Of a stretch of 64,000 nucleotides of DNA, positions 1 to 11,046 are shown in pieces; the stretch's first letter is position 1, and each line of letters begins with the position of its first letter. Source of the stretch: Channallabes apus (lineage: Eukaryota > Chordata > Actinopteri > Siluriformes > Clariidae); assembly GCA_030522415.1 (NCBI GenBank), contig CM060131.1, forward strand, positions 4,544,203-4,608,202, in the 5' to 3' direction. A program made the position numbers and the translations under genes. The notes beneath the pieces are model-generated. The model had not been told where the DNA came from and did not search any database. It saw only the letters and a program-made list of their open reading frames with translations.

Positions 1-250
1 CAGCAATTGTGGTTAGTCGTAATTTACTTGTAGATATCCACATTGTGAAAGATGAGTTAAAGATATCTGTAAAGGGAAACTCCATAGAGATGAATGGGAA
101 AAGTGACGTAATTCGTCCTAGTAAGAATGACGTTGTGGATATGATGTGTCTAACTGTCATTTTGTCATTTTGACTAGTCAGAATGCAATTACGACTAGTC
201 AAAAATACGTTGTTGATATCTGTAAGGTTCATTCCGGATGGTCAACTTTT
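1..250. repeat. Degenerate repeat with palindromic GACTAGTC and GATATC motifs
   Basis: The stretch repeats two short palindromic words: GACTAGTC-like at about 170-178 and 202-210, and GATATC-like at about 33, 62, 137 and 215. The spacing is irregular. This resembles an interspersed teleost repeat I have seen but cannot name. It carries no coding potential. The left end is cut by the window, so its true length is unknown. Confidence 0.45.
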
Positions 251-269
251 GCCATTAAATGTTAAAAAC

Positions 270-989
270 GGCTTGCCATACCCTGAAGTGCAAAACAAAT
301 GAACAAAACTGAAAACAAAAAAAAACTAAACTGAAAACCAAATAAAACCCAAAACAAAACTAATTAAAAACTAAATTAACAAAATGGAAAACAAAATAAC
401 TAATTCAAAAACAAAATATAAAAACCCAAAACAAAATAACAAAACCCAAAACTAATTTGTTTTTTGTTTTGTTTTGTTTATTGTTTTGTTATTTTGTTTT
501 CGGATTTGTTAATTTGGTTTTGAATTTGGTAATTTGTTTTCCGTTTTGTTAATTTGCATTGCACTTCTCGGCCAGTCAGATACAAACCGGAATGAAATTC
601 TTACCGCTGATTGGACGAGACATCTGTCACTCAAGGTATACAGGAAGTACTGTAGTAGCGGTGAATTCGTGTGTGTATGAATGTGCAAACATTATTGTGG
701 TTTCAAATATGAAGTTCTTACGGTGGCCCTGAAGTCAGTTTTGTTAATTTGTTTTGTACTTCACGGCTATCATAGTGTAAAGTGAAGCAGAACACACAAG
801 AAACAACTATAGAGAAACAAGTTTCTACTTCCTGTATATCTTGAGTGACAGATGTCTCGTTTTGTTATTTTGTTTTGGGTTTTTATATTTTGTTTTTGAA
901 TTAGTTATTCCATTTTGTTAATTTGGTTTTGAATTAGTTATTTTGTTTTCCATTTTGTTAATTTGTTTTGCACTTCAGGGCCACCGTAG
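270..989. repeat. Inverted-repeat MITE cluster (AT-rich, AACAAAA-type arms)
   Basis: CCCTGAAGTGCAAAACAAAT near 281 recurs in inverted form at about 961-980, ending in a reading of CACTTCAGGGCCACCGTA at 971-988. That same end, inverted, opens at 719. A further inverted pair is the CGAGACATCTGTCACTCAAG segment near 617 against its complement near 842-861. The arms are runs of AAAACAAAAT-like sequence and their complement (about 285-450 against 455-560 and 850-965). I read this as two or more foldback MITEs in or beside each other. No ORF is present, so the superfamily cannot be assigned. Confidence 0.6.
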
Positions 990-1065
990 TTCCCTCTGTG
1001 TGCTCTGGCTTCCTCAGACAGTCCAAAGACATGCAGATTAGGTAGTGTGTGCGTGTGTGTCTGTG
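990..1065 (+). repeat. SINE fragment followed by TG repeats
   Basis: The CAGTCCAAAGACATGCAGATTAGG core matches the middle of the full-length SINE at 53293-53667, same orientation. It abuts TG-rich sequence (1043-1065 and 1137-1156). Both the tRNA-like head and the tail are missing. Confidence 0.55.
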
Positions 1066-2974
1066 TATACGCACACTGCGATGTCTCTCTGTAACCCTCT
1101 GTACAGAATAAGTTGTATAGATGATGTATATAAATTTGAGTGTGTGTGTGTGTGTCTGGAGTAAAGATCAAAATGCATCAGCATTTTAATTCCTGTAAAA
1201 AGAACAGCTTTTAATATCTTTTTGTTTTTTATAAGGTAAGAGTAAGCATTTTTTTTATGGAAATGCAGCTTATTTCGATTCAATAGACTCCATTCAGTGC
1301 ACAGCAATTTTAATTAGGGTTGTATAGCTCTTCAAACAGCTGTACAGTGGGACTCAAAAGGTTCTGGCAAACTCTGTGTCCTCATAGTGTTTATCCAGCG
1401 ACTGCACATCATGTGCTCCAGTGAGGGGATTTATGAATAACATTGGCTTGCTTTGATTTCATTGTCTGCTTTTTTGGAACAATCTTTCTTGCTGATTTCA
1501 TCAAATTTTTCACCTGACTCTAAGCATAGAATCTCAGGCTTACAGTGTTTTTTTTAGCAGATGGTGCAGGCTTGTAAATTGGTGCTTCATTGGTCACGGC
1601 TGTGGAAAGCTCCACTGCAGCTGTTTTGATTGAGCTAGTTCAAGATGCCACAAGGCGGTTGCAAGTGTCACTGCAATCATCTGGAGCGTGTAGGTTGATT
1701 CAGTCTCCTTGCCACTTGCTTATGTTATTTAGTGCTGTGTATGCGAGCTTCTTTTCTTTCTTAATGACCTTGTGTAACATCTTCATGTTCAACTGACAGG
1801 CACATTGAGAGGAACATGTTGTGAGTCTAGGATCATAACCGCTTTGTCTCTAAATATCATTTGTAATTACGAGCCAAGCAAAATCGTTTTAATTAGCTTC
1901 ACTATCTTTGTATATTATTCCATGATTGTTCCATATCCCCCCCCCCCGAAACAGACAAGCCTGTGGGCTTGATAAAGACATTATGTGTACAAGATTGTCA
2001 TTAATCTCAAGGGCATTTTGAATTAACTCATTAACACCCTACGTGTTTTAAGAACATGATTGTTGCTTTGATCGTCATAGACACACTCACCATACTAGGA
2101 CAGCAATCTGCCAATTATCTCCTAGCAGACATTACTTGACTAAAACGCCAGGTTATGAAACTCATGCCTAGCTGTGGCATGTGCTTAAACAGGTGAAATC
2201 AGCCCCATCTACTGTAGCACGATCATGATGGCATTTTGCTGACAGTTTACTTGACTTAGTGTCTCTGAACAAAGATACAGAGCAAGGGATTATTTATTTA
2301 TTTAATTAATTATTTATTTATTATGCATGCAAATTGTATTTTGGCTAGTTCAAACTCTCCATGTCATTTTACAATTTTATTGCCCTGTGTTGGTCCAGTT
2401 TATGCATATAGTTTATGTATATGTAGTTGTATCTACAGTGGTACAAATGTTCCACAAAACCAGCCAATCGGAGAATGGAAGAAGTCAAATTCTGATTGTT
2501 ATTTTCCTTTCCAATCAGAAATATCCAATCATAATTTACCTTTTTCCAGTCTCTTTCCTGGCTGGTTAAACAAGAACCCAATTCTGTGCAAAAAAAAAAA
2601 AAAAAAAAAACTTTTCCTGTTATTGCAATGTTTCATTCTTTGCACGTGAATGAGGAACCAAAATAAGACCAAAAACTAAACTTGTCCCGCTAGCTCTTGT
2701 TTAAAAGTCTCGCACATACATATACAGGAATTTTTTTTTTTTATATGAACAGAATATAACTTATTAATACTGTACAGGAATGGATGTGTGTGTGCGCGTG
2801 TGTGTGTAACATCATCTTATCCCCTGCACCTCAAAGCATCATAGTATTATAATAATCAGTGTATTGCCCTGAGCAAACAGTGTTAATTGTCTAGCAAGCC
2901 ATTTATGAGCCACTGAACAGTCAGCAGTCCGGTCATCTTTATTAATACAGCAAATTAAAAAGAAATATTATCTG
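1066..2974. other. No gene seen
   Basis: AT-rich unique-looking DNA. It holds short homopolymers (C9 near 1939, A20 near 2591) and an AT-only ATTTATTT tract near 2290-2325. Short reading frames here have no recognisable motifs. Confidence 0.6.
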
Positions 2975-3125
2975 GCTCAGGCAGCACTGTGGCACCACAC
3001 CTCCAGGGTTGAGGGTTTGTTCCCGCCTCAGGTCACGGTATGCATGAGTTTTGCATGTTCTCTTTGTGCTTGGTGGGTACTGCAGTTTTCTCCCACAGTC
3101 CAAAGACATGCAGATTATGATAGTT
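2975..3125 (+). repeat. SINE fragment (diverged)
   Basis: It runs from GGCAGCACTGTGGCACCACACC-like head sequence through 'GCATGTTCTC...TTGGTGGGTA' to 'CAGTCCAAAGACATGCAGATTA'. The order and orientation match the intact SINE at 53293-53667. The tail is missing. Confidence 0.6.
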
Positions 3126-3287
3126 TTTCATACAGTATATTATCGATGAAAAAAAACATTTACATTTTATTAATTGTTTCTTAGGAGGCAAGCCACAGAT
3201 GACATTGGCAATTTAAAACATCCTGAAACACCATAGGAAGAAATTGTGAGGAACAAGACTTAAATTATAAATTTTTCATTATTATTC

Positions 3288-3500
3288 AATTATTTAATAC
3301 TCATTTTACCGCTTATCCTGATCAGGGTCTCGGGAGACCTGGGGCTTTTCCCAGGAGACTCTGGGCACTAGAAGGGGTACCAACCCATAGGAGGGCACAC
3401 AAGCACGCACACTCTCACACTCATTTACAGGCAGTTAGCCTAATATGCATGTCTTTGGACTATGAGAGGAGAACAGAGAGAAACACAAAAAGACACAAAG
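3288..3500 (-). repeat. SINE fragment, minus orientation
   Basis: This is the reverse complement of the SINE tail and middle: 'CCGCTTATCCTGATCAGGG', then 'CAACCCATAGGAGGGCACAC', then 'CATGTCTTTGGACTATGAGAGG'. It is diverged and lacks the tRNA-like head. Confidence 0.6.
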
Positions 3501-3544
3501 TGGAAATTCAAAAAGCATGGAGAGAACATGCCAAGGTCACATTC

Positions 3545-3790
3545 GGTCTGTGGTTACACAGCCACATATACGGTACAACACACTGTGATGCACTGTGTGT
3601 TCTGACACCTTGAGAAATTTGTGCTACAGTACAGTAGCTCTTCCATTGGATCCGACTGCATGGGCCAGCCTTCACTCCTCAGGTACATCAATGTGCTTTG
3701 CTTTCTCATGACCCTGTTGCAATGTTACCAGTTTTCTGTCCTGAACCCACTTCTGATTGAAATTTAGTGAAGACATAGCGCCATGTGTCC
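3545..3790 (-). mobile_element. Tc1-like transposon remnant
   Basis: Read on the minus strand, it resembles the N-terminal helix-turn-helix and linker region of one fish Tc1 transposase family (from memory of the consensus). The 'GATGCACTGTGTGTTCTGACACCTT' and 'GGGCCAGCCTTCACTCC' segments are the clues. It is short, frame-broken and without terminal repeats. Remnants of the same family lie at 40460-40975 and 49190-49480. Confidence 0.5.
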
Positions 3791-4244
3791 CAGCAAAGTC
3801 GGTAGCAAGAATAAGGGGAGCCACTTTCAGTTTCGAATTTAAAGCAGCTGGTGTCAAGTGTAGACATAAATTGAGGTTATGTCATGTTTAATTTCTATAT
3901 ATTTAATATTTTACTTAATTTGCATGTCTCTTCTTAATGTTTTTATTGTTTCAATAGGCAAGAATATGATTATTGTGTTGGAAATGGGTAATATTGTTAA
4001 TATTTTTAGGGTGACTGAAATGATTTACCTGCATTTACATTATTTATTATTAGAAAATGTGTTTTGCAATATACAATTTTGCTTTAAGAACTCGCCTCAG
4101 AAACGCATACTGTACAATTTGTATGCCATGGTACCTGGAAGTTTGTGGCACTCTCCATAAACGTCCAGGTGCCATTGGAAGTTTGTTGGGATATAGTTAA
4201 TGGTATTGACATTATCTCTCAATGGTCATAATGTAGTGGCTGAT

Positions 4245-4525
4245 CAGTATGGTCAGGGTGGCCTAGAGCTTGTTTCAGGAAACTGAGGCGGAAAAACTGG
4301 ACAACGTACAATTCCTCTCAGGGCGCGCGCACACACAAAGCAAAATGGCACATTTTAGGCAAGTAACCTACTCGGCATGACTTTGAACTGTGAGAGGAAC
4401 CTGGAGTACCCAGAGGAAACCCACCAAGCATGAGGAGAACATGCAAACTCCATACACACAGACCTGAGGCAGGAATCGAACCCTTATTTCTGGAGGTGCG
4501 AGGCCACAGTGCTAACCACTAATAT
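4245..4525 (-). repeat. SINE copy, minus orientation
   Basis: The reverse complement of the SINE is recognisable through 'AACCTGGAGTACCCAGAGG', 'GGAGAACATGCAAACTCC' and the B-box region 'GGAATCGAACCC' at about 4471-4482. It ends in the tRNA-like head 'GTGCTAACCACTA' near 4510. The tail half is more diverged. Confidence 0.65.
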
Positions 4526-4529
4526 AAGT

Positions 4530-5695
4530 TTTATTTATAAATTACAATAAACAATTCCTACTCCATCCATTACCCCTATCTTTTTACAAGTGTAAGTTGC
4601 CTTGTCCATATTGCTGCACTGTGCAATGTCAAGACATGTAACTAAAGGACACCCACAGGGAGTGTAAATTTGTCTTTTGGTGTAGTTAATCCAGAGGTCT
4701 TATATCTTAGCATCAGTGTACTGCTGGAGTGGTGTTGCAAGTGGAACCGGAAAACTCATCATTACATACTCAGGGTTTTTATGAATGTTGTATTTCAGAT
4801 AGTTTTATGTTGCAAGAAAGATTTTTTTTCATATAAATGAATTATAACTTTAATTAACTGTAACAAAAATAATTAGATGGAGTCGGTGAAATATAAAGCC
4901 ATTAGCCGGAGACTATGTTACTGAAAAGGTTTTATAGATTTAACAGTCCATTCCACAAGAGTTCACATATCCCGACACAATGACATTTCTAAAATAATAG
5001 TTAATGTTTAGTTAAGTGTCAGTAGTGTAATTACACTATAGTTGCACTATAAATCATACAGAGCTTTTTCTTAGTCATGCAGCTACACATTTGAGGAAAA
5101 TGTTGATATTTCTGGAGGTTCGTATGACGGCCTTGTGCTTGATAGCAGAATGTACTGTATTTTTTAGGGGGTTATTAATATGTTATGTTTAGAAACCATG
5201 TTAGTCAGTCGCATAGCAACAGTATTCTTGCAAATGTATCTTGTTTTTGACTTCTTATGTTTAAATTCCTTTTAAACACACCATTGCTGTCAGTCAGACA
5301 ACTGGCCATACAGTATCTTTTTAGAGATGACATTTAGTTGTAGCTTACTGTATATATGGGTTACTAAAGCCTGTTAAAATAATAATGTATTATATTTCTT
5401 TTAAAATGTTGTTGTATATTTGCTTAAAATTAGCTAAGGCATTTGAACTGAAATGATGTTGGATAGAAAAACATAAATAAATATTAACATACATAAATAG
5501 CTTTTTTTATGAATAGAAGGCACATTTGCTGCTGGTCGCCACGGCAACGGAGCGGTGTTATGGGGATTGGGGTCGCTGCTCTGTTGTGAACCAGACAAGA
5601 TAATTACTGAGAAACTGAGAAACAATCAACCAATCAAAATTACGCCCAAGATCCCCTTCTGTCAGCGGCTTCCTCTATGACTATGATTTTCCTTT
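4530..5695. other. No gene seen
   Basis: AT-rich DNA without recognisable repeats or coding motifs. A short GC-richer patch at about 5520-5600 has no supported function. Confidence 0.55.
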
Positions 5696-5697
5696 CC

Positions 5698-5699
<2 letters not shown>

Positions 5700-5749
<50 letters not shown>
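5700..5749. repeat. (TG)n microsatellite
   Basis: About 25 uninterrupted TG units, ending in GCGCGCG. Confidence 0.98.
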
Positions 5750-5757
<8 letters not shown>

Positions 5758-5759
5758 AA

Positions 5760-6699
5760 TGTGTAGGTGTCTGTGTTACCTAGATAGGGAAATACAAAAA
5801 TAGGTTGTAGAAATGATCAGGTTTATGCAGTGTTGCAGAGGTGATTTAGAGGATAATTGGAGAGATCAAAATGACAACTGGATTGAGACAGAGAATGAAA
5901 ACAAGCAACGGAGTGGGGCAGGAAGGAGAGAGGGTGAGAGAAGTGGGGGTAACAGCAACAGGAAGAGATAGAGTGTGTTACTTGGCTTTGGGGTTTATGG
6001 AGCAGAAGAGCAGGAGGAGTCTTATCGCCAGTGAACAGGTGCTCCTCCTTCCATCAGCTGTGTCTTTTACTTCCCCCTTTTCCCCCTCTCTCTCCCTCTC
6101 TCTCTCTCCCTCTCTCTCTCCGAAGTTTTATCTTTCATGCCTCTGTCTCTGTTTCGCTTCTGCTTTACACCTCTCTCTTTTAGAAGCGTTTTGAATAACC
6201 AGGATTAGTGAGAAAGGCAGAGAGAGGGATGAAATACTCAATTATCACTTCATCAAATGGAGAAAAACATGACACTTATCATAAATCATAATTTGCTATT
6301 TATTGAGCTCAACTTGTCATTATACCCACACACAGATATTGAGTAACATTTTTTTCTCTTTGCTTAGCATATTCATTTAACATATACACAGTCACTGAGT
6401 GATTGTGAGAACGTTTCAAGGACGAGGTGTATTTTTTTTTTTTTTTTAAGACGACACATATCTTCTTTCCACATGTTTTTTTTTTAATGAAATTTATACC
6501 TAATTAAAATATGGGAATCTGGAAATATAGATGTAATCACGGCTGTAATTAACTAAATTATAAACATAAAATCCTATTGAAGTAATGGTTTGAATTATGG
6601 GGTAGCTAAGGGGAGCCTGAAATCCTCCCCTGAGTTGTTCAAGGGAACGCTACAAAATAGTTTGCTTTTTTTTTTATCTCACTTTCGTTTCTGTTTCTT
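5760..6699. other. No gene seen; CT-rich tract
   Basis: Contains a polypyrimidine tract at about 6070-6122, T runs near 6429-6448 and 6477-6484, and otherwise ordinary AT-rich sequence. An open frame of about 107 codons across the CT tract (5871-6194) has low-complexity Ser/Leu composition and no motif. Confidence 0.55.
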
Positions 6700-6985
6700 G
6701 ATGATTTTTGTGTTTTGTAGCATTATGGTGCATTATGGTCATTTCTGTGTCTTCCGCATACTGTCTATGCATGGTAAACTATCACAGTGATTGGCTCTGT
6801 TGAGTGATGTGTATACTGTACTCACATTGAGAGAAAAAAGTGTTACGTTGGAAAAAACATAACTTCACTTCTGCTCAACATTTTGATTTACTGTATGATG
6901 CAGGTTTAACTTTAGGCAAATACCTAAGTAAGCCAAGGTTTCATTAAATTCTGTACATACAGACAGACATACAGTACAGATTGCC
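6700..6985. repeat. Unclassified interspersed repeat, copy 1
   Basis: The word order GCATTATGG... 'TCTTCC.CATAC' ... 'CTCAAGG/GAGAG.AAA' ... 'ATAACTTCACTTCTGCTCAAC' ... 'TTTGATTTA' ... 'AGGCAAATA' ... 'CATTAAATTCTGTAC' ... 'ACAGACAGACATACAG' recurs at 51120-51465. The middle part recurs at 17890-18065. No ORF or terminal repeat is seen and the class is unknown. Confidence 0.5.
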
Positions 6986-8155
6986 TAGTTTCGGGTTCTC
7001 CAATGTACTGCATGGAATGTGAAGATATAATTAAAGTAGTGAGTTCTGACCAATGTACAGATAAAACCTTTTATTTATATTTATAAATCCCTGAAATGAA
7101 AAAAAATTATGGCATAAATACTGTAATTTTGTGTGTTGTTTTGCTCAGTGCATTCCACTTTCTGAACATCTATCTCTATTAATTAGCATATGATTCTGTG
7201 CCTATTCTCGCTGAGGCCATCCATGCGAGCTGCTCCAGAATTATTGCATTTACGTAGCCATCTAAACTAACGATCATCAAGTCTGGGTGCGATATTTGAA
7301 TAAACTTTAAGTCATTAATTAAGAATGCGGTATTTTTATTCACTATTTCGGCTTCGCTTATGGATATTCAGAATGTCAAAACAGAAACAACCCTGCTTGC
7401 TCTGAAAATTTGGATTCACTAAAATTGTTAAATTAAAGTGTTACAACAACAAGTGAAGAAGGAATGTCTATGAGAAACAGAAAGATGTTACACTACCTGT
7501 GTCTCTCTGCTTTATGGTTTGCTTTTTTGCTCTGATATACTGTAATATTTTGTTATTAATGTAGCCATATGAAAAGTTATAACTGCATGCATGTAACTTG
7601 GGAAGTCATGTGACATACCATAAAATAGGGTCCTCCGAAAACCACTGTGTAATTCAAACCCTGATTGTAATACTGACAAGCAAAATAGTGGACACAAACA
7701 CAGGTGTCTTGAAATAAGCAGACCAATAGAGGTAGATGCAATTGCTAATCCTGTACATTAACTACTCAAGGATAAATGACATAATGCAAGGTACAAATAG
7801 AGCTTTTCTGACATCACACTCAGTGTGGCAATCTGTCTACAGTTTTACAATGCCAGACAGATTTTGTGCATGAAGATGTCATGAAGGTAAAAAATCTTGA
7901 AGACGGCTGTACAGTATCAGCTTCATACTGACAAAAAGAAAAGGCATTTGCTAATCCTGATTGAAGATGACTCTGCTGATAATCACTGTTGCCATTTTCT
8001 TCTTCATTTTCTCAATTTGGTAAATTTATTACAAAACTTTTCTGCATACATTACATACTTGTGCTGTGTTTGCTACAATACTGTACATGCAGGAGTGTCG
8101 AAATTTTTTCATTAGCATTATTAAGCATAACACAACATATCGCCTGCCCTGGCAT
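6986..8155. other. No gene; possible conserved non-coding segment at 7140-7380
   Basis: The segment at about 7140-7380 is free of simple repeats and of the transposon families seen elsewhere. It is rich in homeodomain-type words (ATTAATTAGCATATGATT, GTCATTAATTAAG) and looks compositionally like a conserved non-coding element. Without cross-species alignment this is only a suggestion. The rest of the interval shows nothing recognisable. Confidence 0.25.
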
Positions 8156-8159
8156 CAGA

Positions 8160-8275
8160 ACACTGACTCCCTGGTTCAGTTCAGGGTCAAATTCAAGGTA
8201 TTGTTAATAGCCTACAAAGCCTTGCATAATTTAGCATCACTGTATATTTCTGACCTTTTAAAAGCCATACAATCC
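8160..8275 (+). pseudogene. LINE reverse-transcriptase C-terminal scrap
   Basis: The frame reads VQFRVKFKVLLIAYKALHNL followed by ASLYISDLL. This is the conserved C-terminal block of L2/Rex1-type LINE proteins (WLPV.FRI.FK.L...KALHGLAP.Y...L); the same block appears in the L2 copy at 43313-45454. The piece is 5' truncated, and the sequence after residue SDLL drifts. It is a dead remnant. Confidence 0.6.
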
Positions 8276-8642
8276 AGCATGGTTTCCACTGGTCAGGTGA
8301 TCAGCTTTACTCACTGTTCCCAAATACAGGGTGAAGTGTCGGCCCTTTGTAGTAGCATTTTTGCCATTTTATATACAGTACAGTGAGGACTGATATACTG
8401 ATATATTCCCTTTTTGTTAATTTGTTTTGTTTGGTGGTTTATTGTTTTGTTAAATTTTCCTATTACTCTCTTATTTTCACAGTCTGTTTACTGTCTCTGC
8501 AGCTATTTAATGAATGTACAGCAAGTCTTAAATGAGGTCACTGTAGATTTTTTGAGGTATATATGAGTATATAAGGCAGAAATATGTAATTAAATATGTA
8601 ATAATATCTAAATATGATTATTACATATTTTATTTAAAAAAC

Positions 8643-8680
<38 letters not shown>
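8643..8680. repeat. (TA)n microsatellite
   Basis: About 18 TA units, immediately beside the end of the Tc1 element that starts at 8681. TA is the Tc1 target dinucleotide. Confidence 0.97.
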
Positions 8681-8682
<2 letters not shown>

Positions 8683-10022
8683 TCCTTCTCAAAAAATTAT
8701 CATATTGTGATAAAGTTCATTATTTTCTGTAATGTACTGATAAACATTAGACTTTCATATATTTTAGATTCATTACACACAAACTGAAGTAGTTCAATCC
8801 TTTTATTGTTTTAATATTGATGATTGTGGCATTAAAAAAATTTGCATATTTCATCCGACCAATAAAAGAAAAGTGTTTTTAATACAAAAAAGTCAACCTT
8901 CAAATAATTATGTTCAGTTCTGCACTCAATACTTGGTCGGGAATCCTTTTGCAGATTCTTGTGTCTTGTGTCTCTCAACTTTCTCTTCACAATATCCCAC
9001 AGATTCTCTATGGGGTTCAGGTCAGGAGAGTTGGCAGGCCAATTGAGTACAGTAATACCATGGTCAGTAAACCATTTACCAGTGGTTTTGGCACTGTGAG
9101 CAGGTGCCAGGTCGTGCTGAAAAATGAAATCTTCATCTCCATAAAGCTTTTCAGCAGATGGAAGCATGAAGTGCTCCAAAATCTCCTGATAGCTAGCTGC
9201 ATTGACCCTGCCTTGATAAAACACAGTGGACCAACACCAGCAGCTGACATGGCACCCCAGACCATCACTGACTGTGGGTACTTGACACTGGACTTCAGGC
9301 ATTTTGGCATTTCCCTCTCCCCAGTCTTCCTCCAGACTCTGGCACCTTGATTTCCGAATGACATGCAAAATTTGCAACCTGTAGCCCATTTCCTGCACAC
9401 GCCTGTACACGGTGGCTCTGGATGTTTCTACTCCAGACTCAGTCCACTGCTTCCGCAGGTCCCCCAAGGTCTGGAATCGGTCCTTCTCCACAATCTTCCT
9501 CAGGGCCCGGTCACCTCTTCTCGTTGTGCAGCGTTTTCTGCCACACTTTTTCCTTCCCACAGACTTCCCACTGAGGTGCCTTGATACAGCACTCTGGGAA
9601 CAGCCTATTCGTTCAGAAATGTCTTTGTGTCTTACCCTCTTGCTTGAGGGTGTCAATGATGGCCTTCTGGACAGCAGTCAGGTCGGCAGTCTTACCCATG
9701 ATTGCGGTTTTGAGTAATGAACCAGGCTGGGAGTTTTTTAAAGCCTCAGGAATCTTTTGCAGGTGTTTAGAGTTAATTAGATGATTCAGATGATTAGGTT
9801 AATAGCTCGTTTAGAGAACCTTTTCATGATATGCTAATTTTTTTAGATTTTTTGGGTTTTCATGAGCTGTATGCCAGAATCATCAATATTTAAAACAATA
9901 AAAGGCTTGAACTACTTCAGTTGTGTTTAATGAATCTAAAATATATGAAAGTCTAATGTTTATCAGTACATTACAGAAAATAATAAACTTTATCACAATA
10001 TGCAAATTTTTTGAGAAGGACC
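8681..10022 (-). mobile_element. Tc1 deletion-derivative, copy 1
   Basis: Both ends read GGTCCTTCTCAAAAAAT pointing inward, with long terminal inverted repeats (about 200 bp). The left end abuts a (TA)n tract; the right end is followed by CATAT, so the flanking TA is slightly eroded. The structure matches copy 2 at 20392-21773. It carries a broken transposase gene on the minus strand. Two internal deletions, shared with copy 2, remove part of the catalytic core and the C-terminus, so it cannot encode its own transposase. Confidence 0.93.
8926..9699 (-). pseudogene. Tc1 transposase pseudogene, internally deleted
   Basis: Tc1/mariner transposases cut and paste the element at TA sites using a DD34E catalytic triad. 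The start (MGKTADLTAVQ-type) is at 9699. The helix-turn-helix part (ISERIGCSQSAVSRHLSGKS) and GRPR-like linker are recognisable. A 2-bp deletion near 9625-9635 relative to copy 2 shifts the frame. At about 9370 the text jumps from 'EMGYR' straight to 'KFCMSFGNQG', losing the first catalytic Asp block (SDES). The second Asp region (FQHDLAPAHSAKTT) and the DLNPIENLW block with the final Glu remain. A second jump at about 8955 deletes the C-terminal part before 'GFPTKY' stop-like sequence. Length is far below the usual about 340 residues. Certainly inactive. Confidence 0.9.
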
Positions 10023-10664
10023 CATATCACCGGCCTGATCATCTGTCGCCATCTGCACCTGATGGTTTTTCATGCTTGCATGTGCCACAGGTCACTATGT
10101 GGCTTAACAAGCAAAAACTGGTCAGGTACAGAGACTGAAACTGAAAGCCAAAAATTCCAATTAAACAAACTATTCTAATAGTAAAAAAATAATAGTAAGT
10201 GTACAAGAAATCTTTCATTAGCTTCTCAATCAAGCCTCACCCAGCACCCTTAGTACTGGTCCAAAGCCCAGATAAAAATGGCAGGATTACAGCTGCAAGG
10301 ACAACTGGTATAGAAATCTGTGCCCCAAAAAAAGTTCAGATAGGATGATACACTATGGTAATCCCTAATGGGAGCAGCCAAAAGAATGACAACAACAATA
10401 TTCTCAGTCCCTGTCCTAGTGATTTAGTATGATGATCTTACTTTGATAGAGACTATAAATCATTTCTATTAGTTGTGCTGGATGAGGGTATTTGTTATAT
10501 GCTATAAATGTAAGAACAATAAACATAACAATGAACAATAAAATCAGCATGTTTTTTTTTTTACATAATTCCAAATTATGTGACATAAAGTAGACATATT
10601 ATAGTCTTCTTATACATGAATTGTACACCTGTAAATTTTAATTGATCAAAATAACACATATATG
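10023..10664. other. No gene seen
   Basis: AT-rich sequence between the Tc1 copy and the retrotransposon. No recognisable repeats or coding motifs. Confidence 0.6.
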
Positions 10665-11046
10665 TGTCAAGATGGACTAACCTGAGGTGACCAGAAGACG
10701 TAGCTTTAGCGGTTAGCCCAATGTAGCGTGGAGGATAAACCCAAACGCGGAAAGAAGCGAGCAGGCAGGATAACCACGCGATTTAGTTTAAGGACTCTCA
10801 CAAAAACGGAGCAAGGGAAAAACACAAATTTAACCCGCGTCCTAAAAATACACACACAATAGCAAAGACAACGGAACCAACATGTGAGTACTCACGGTTT
10901 GCTGAAACGACAGCTGGAGCTGACATGGGCCGAACTCAATGACTGAGCGGTAAGCCATCGTTTGTTTACCTCTTTTATACTTCCTGGTTTTGCGCCCGTC
11001 TTACTTCCGGGTCCTAGTGCCGGGCGCAGATTGCGTGTGTATGACA
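10665..11046 (-). repeat. 3' LTR, full length (382 bp)
   Basis: Bounded by TGTCA/TGACA. In element sense it opens with U3, which also encodes the last 15 or so codons of pol. A TATAAAAG box lies at 10979-10972. A transcription start about 31 nt further on falls at the GCTCAGTCATT word (10948-10938). This is the only complete LTR of the pair. Confidence 0.95.
10938..10979 (-). promoter_or_regulatory. LTR core promoter: TATA box and predicted RNA start with primer sequence
   Basis: On the minus strand TATAAAAG begins at 10979, and 31 nt downstream the RNA would begin at GCTCAGTCATT (10948-10938). These 11 bases are exactly complementary to the AATGACTGAGC that directly follows the 5' LTR (15424-15414). 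In Tf1/sushi-type elements the first bases of the mRNA fold back on such a site and prime reverse transcription. The spacing from TATA supports this reading. The start site itself is inferred. Confidence 0.7.

Noticed and set aside
5871..6194. A 107-codon frame
   Set aside because: It runs through a CT tract giving Ser/Leu repeats. No recognised domain or splice context.
9412..9717. Frames opposite the Tc1 transposase (also 20636-21059)
   Set aside because: Shadow frames repeated in both copies because the elements are alike.
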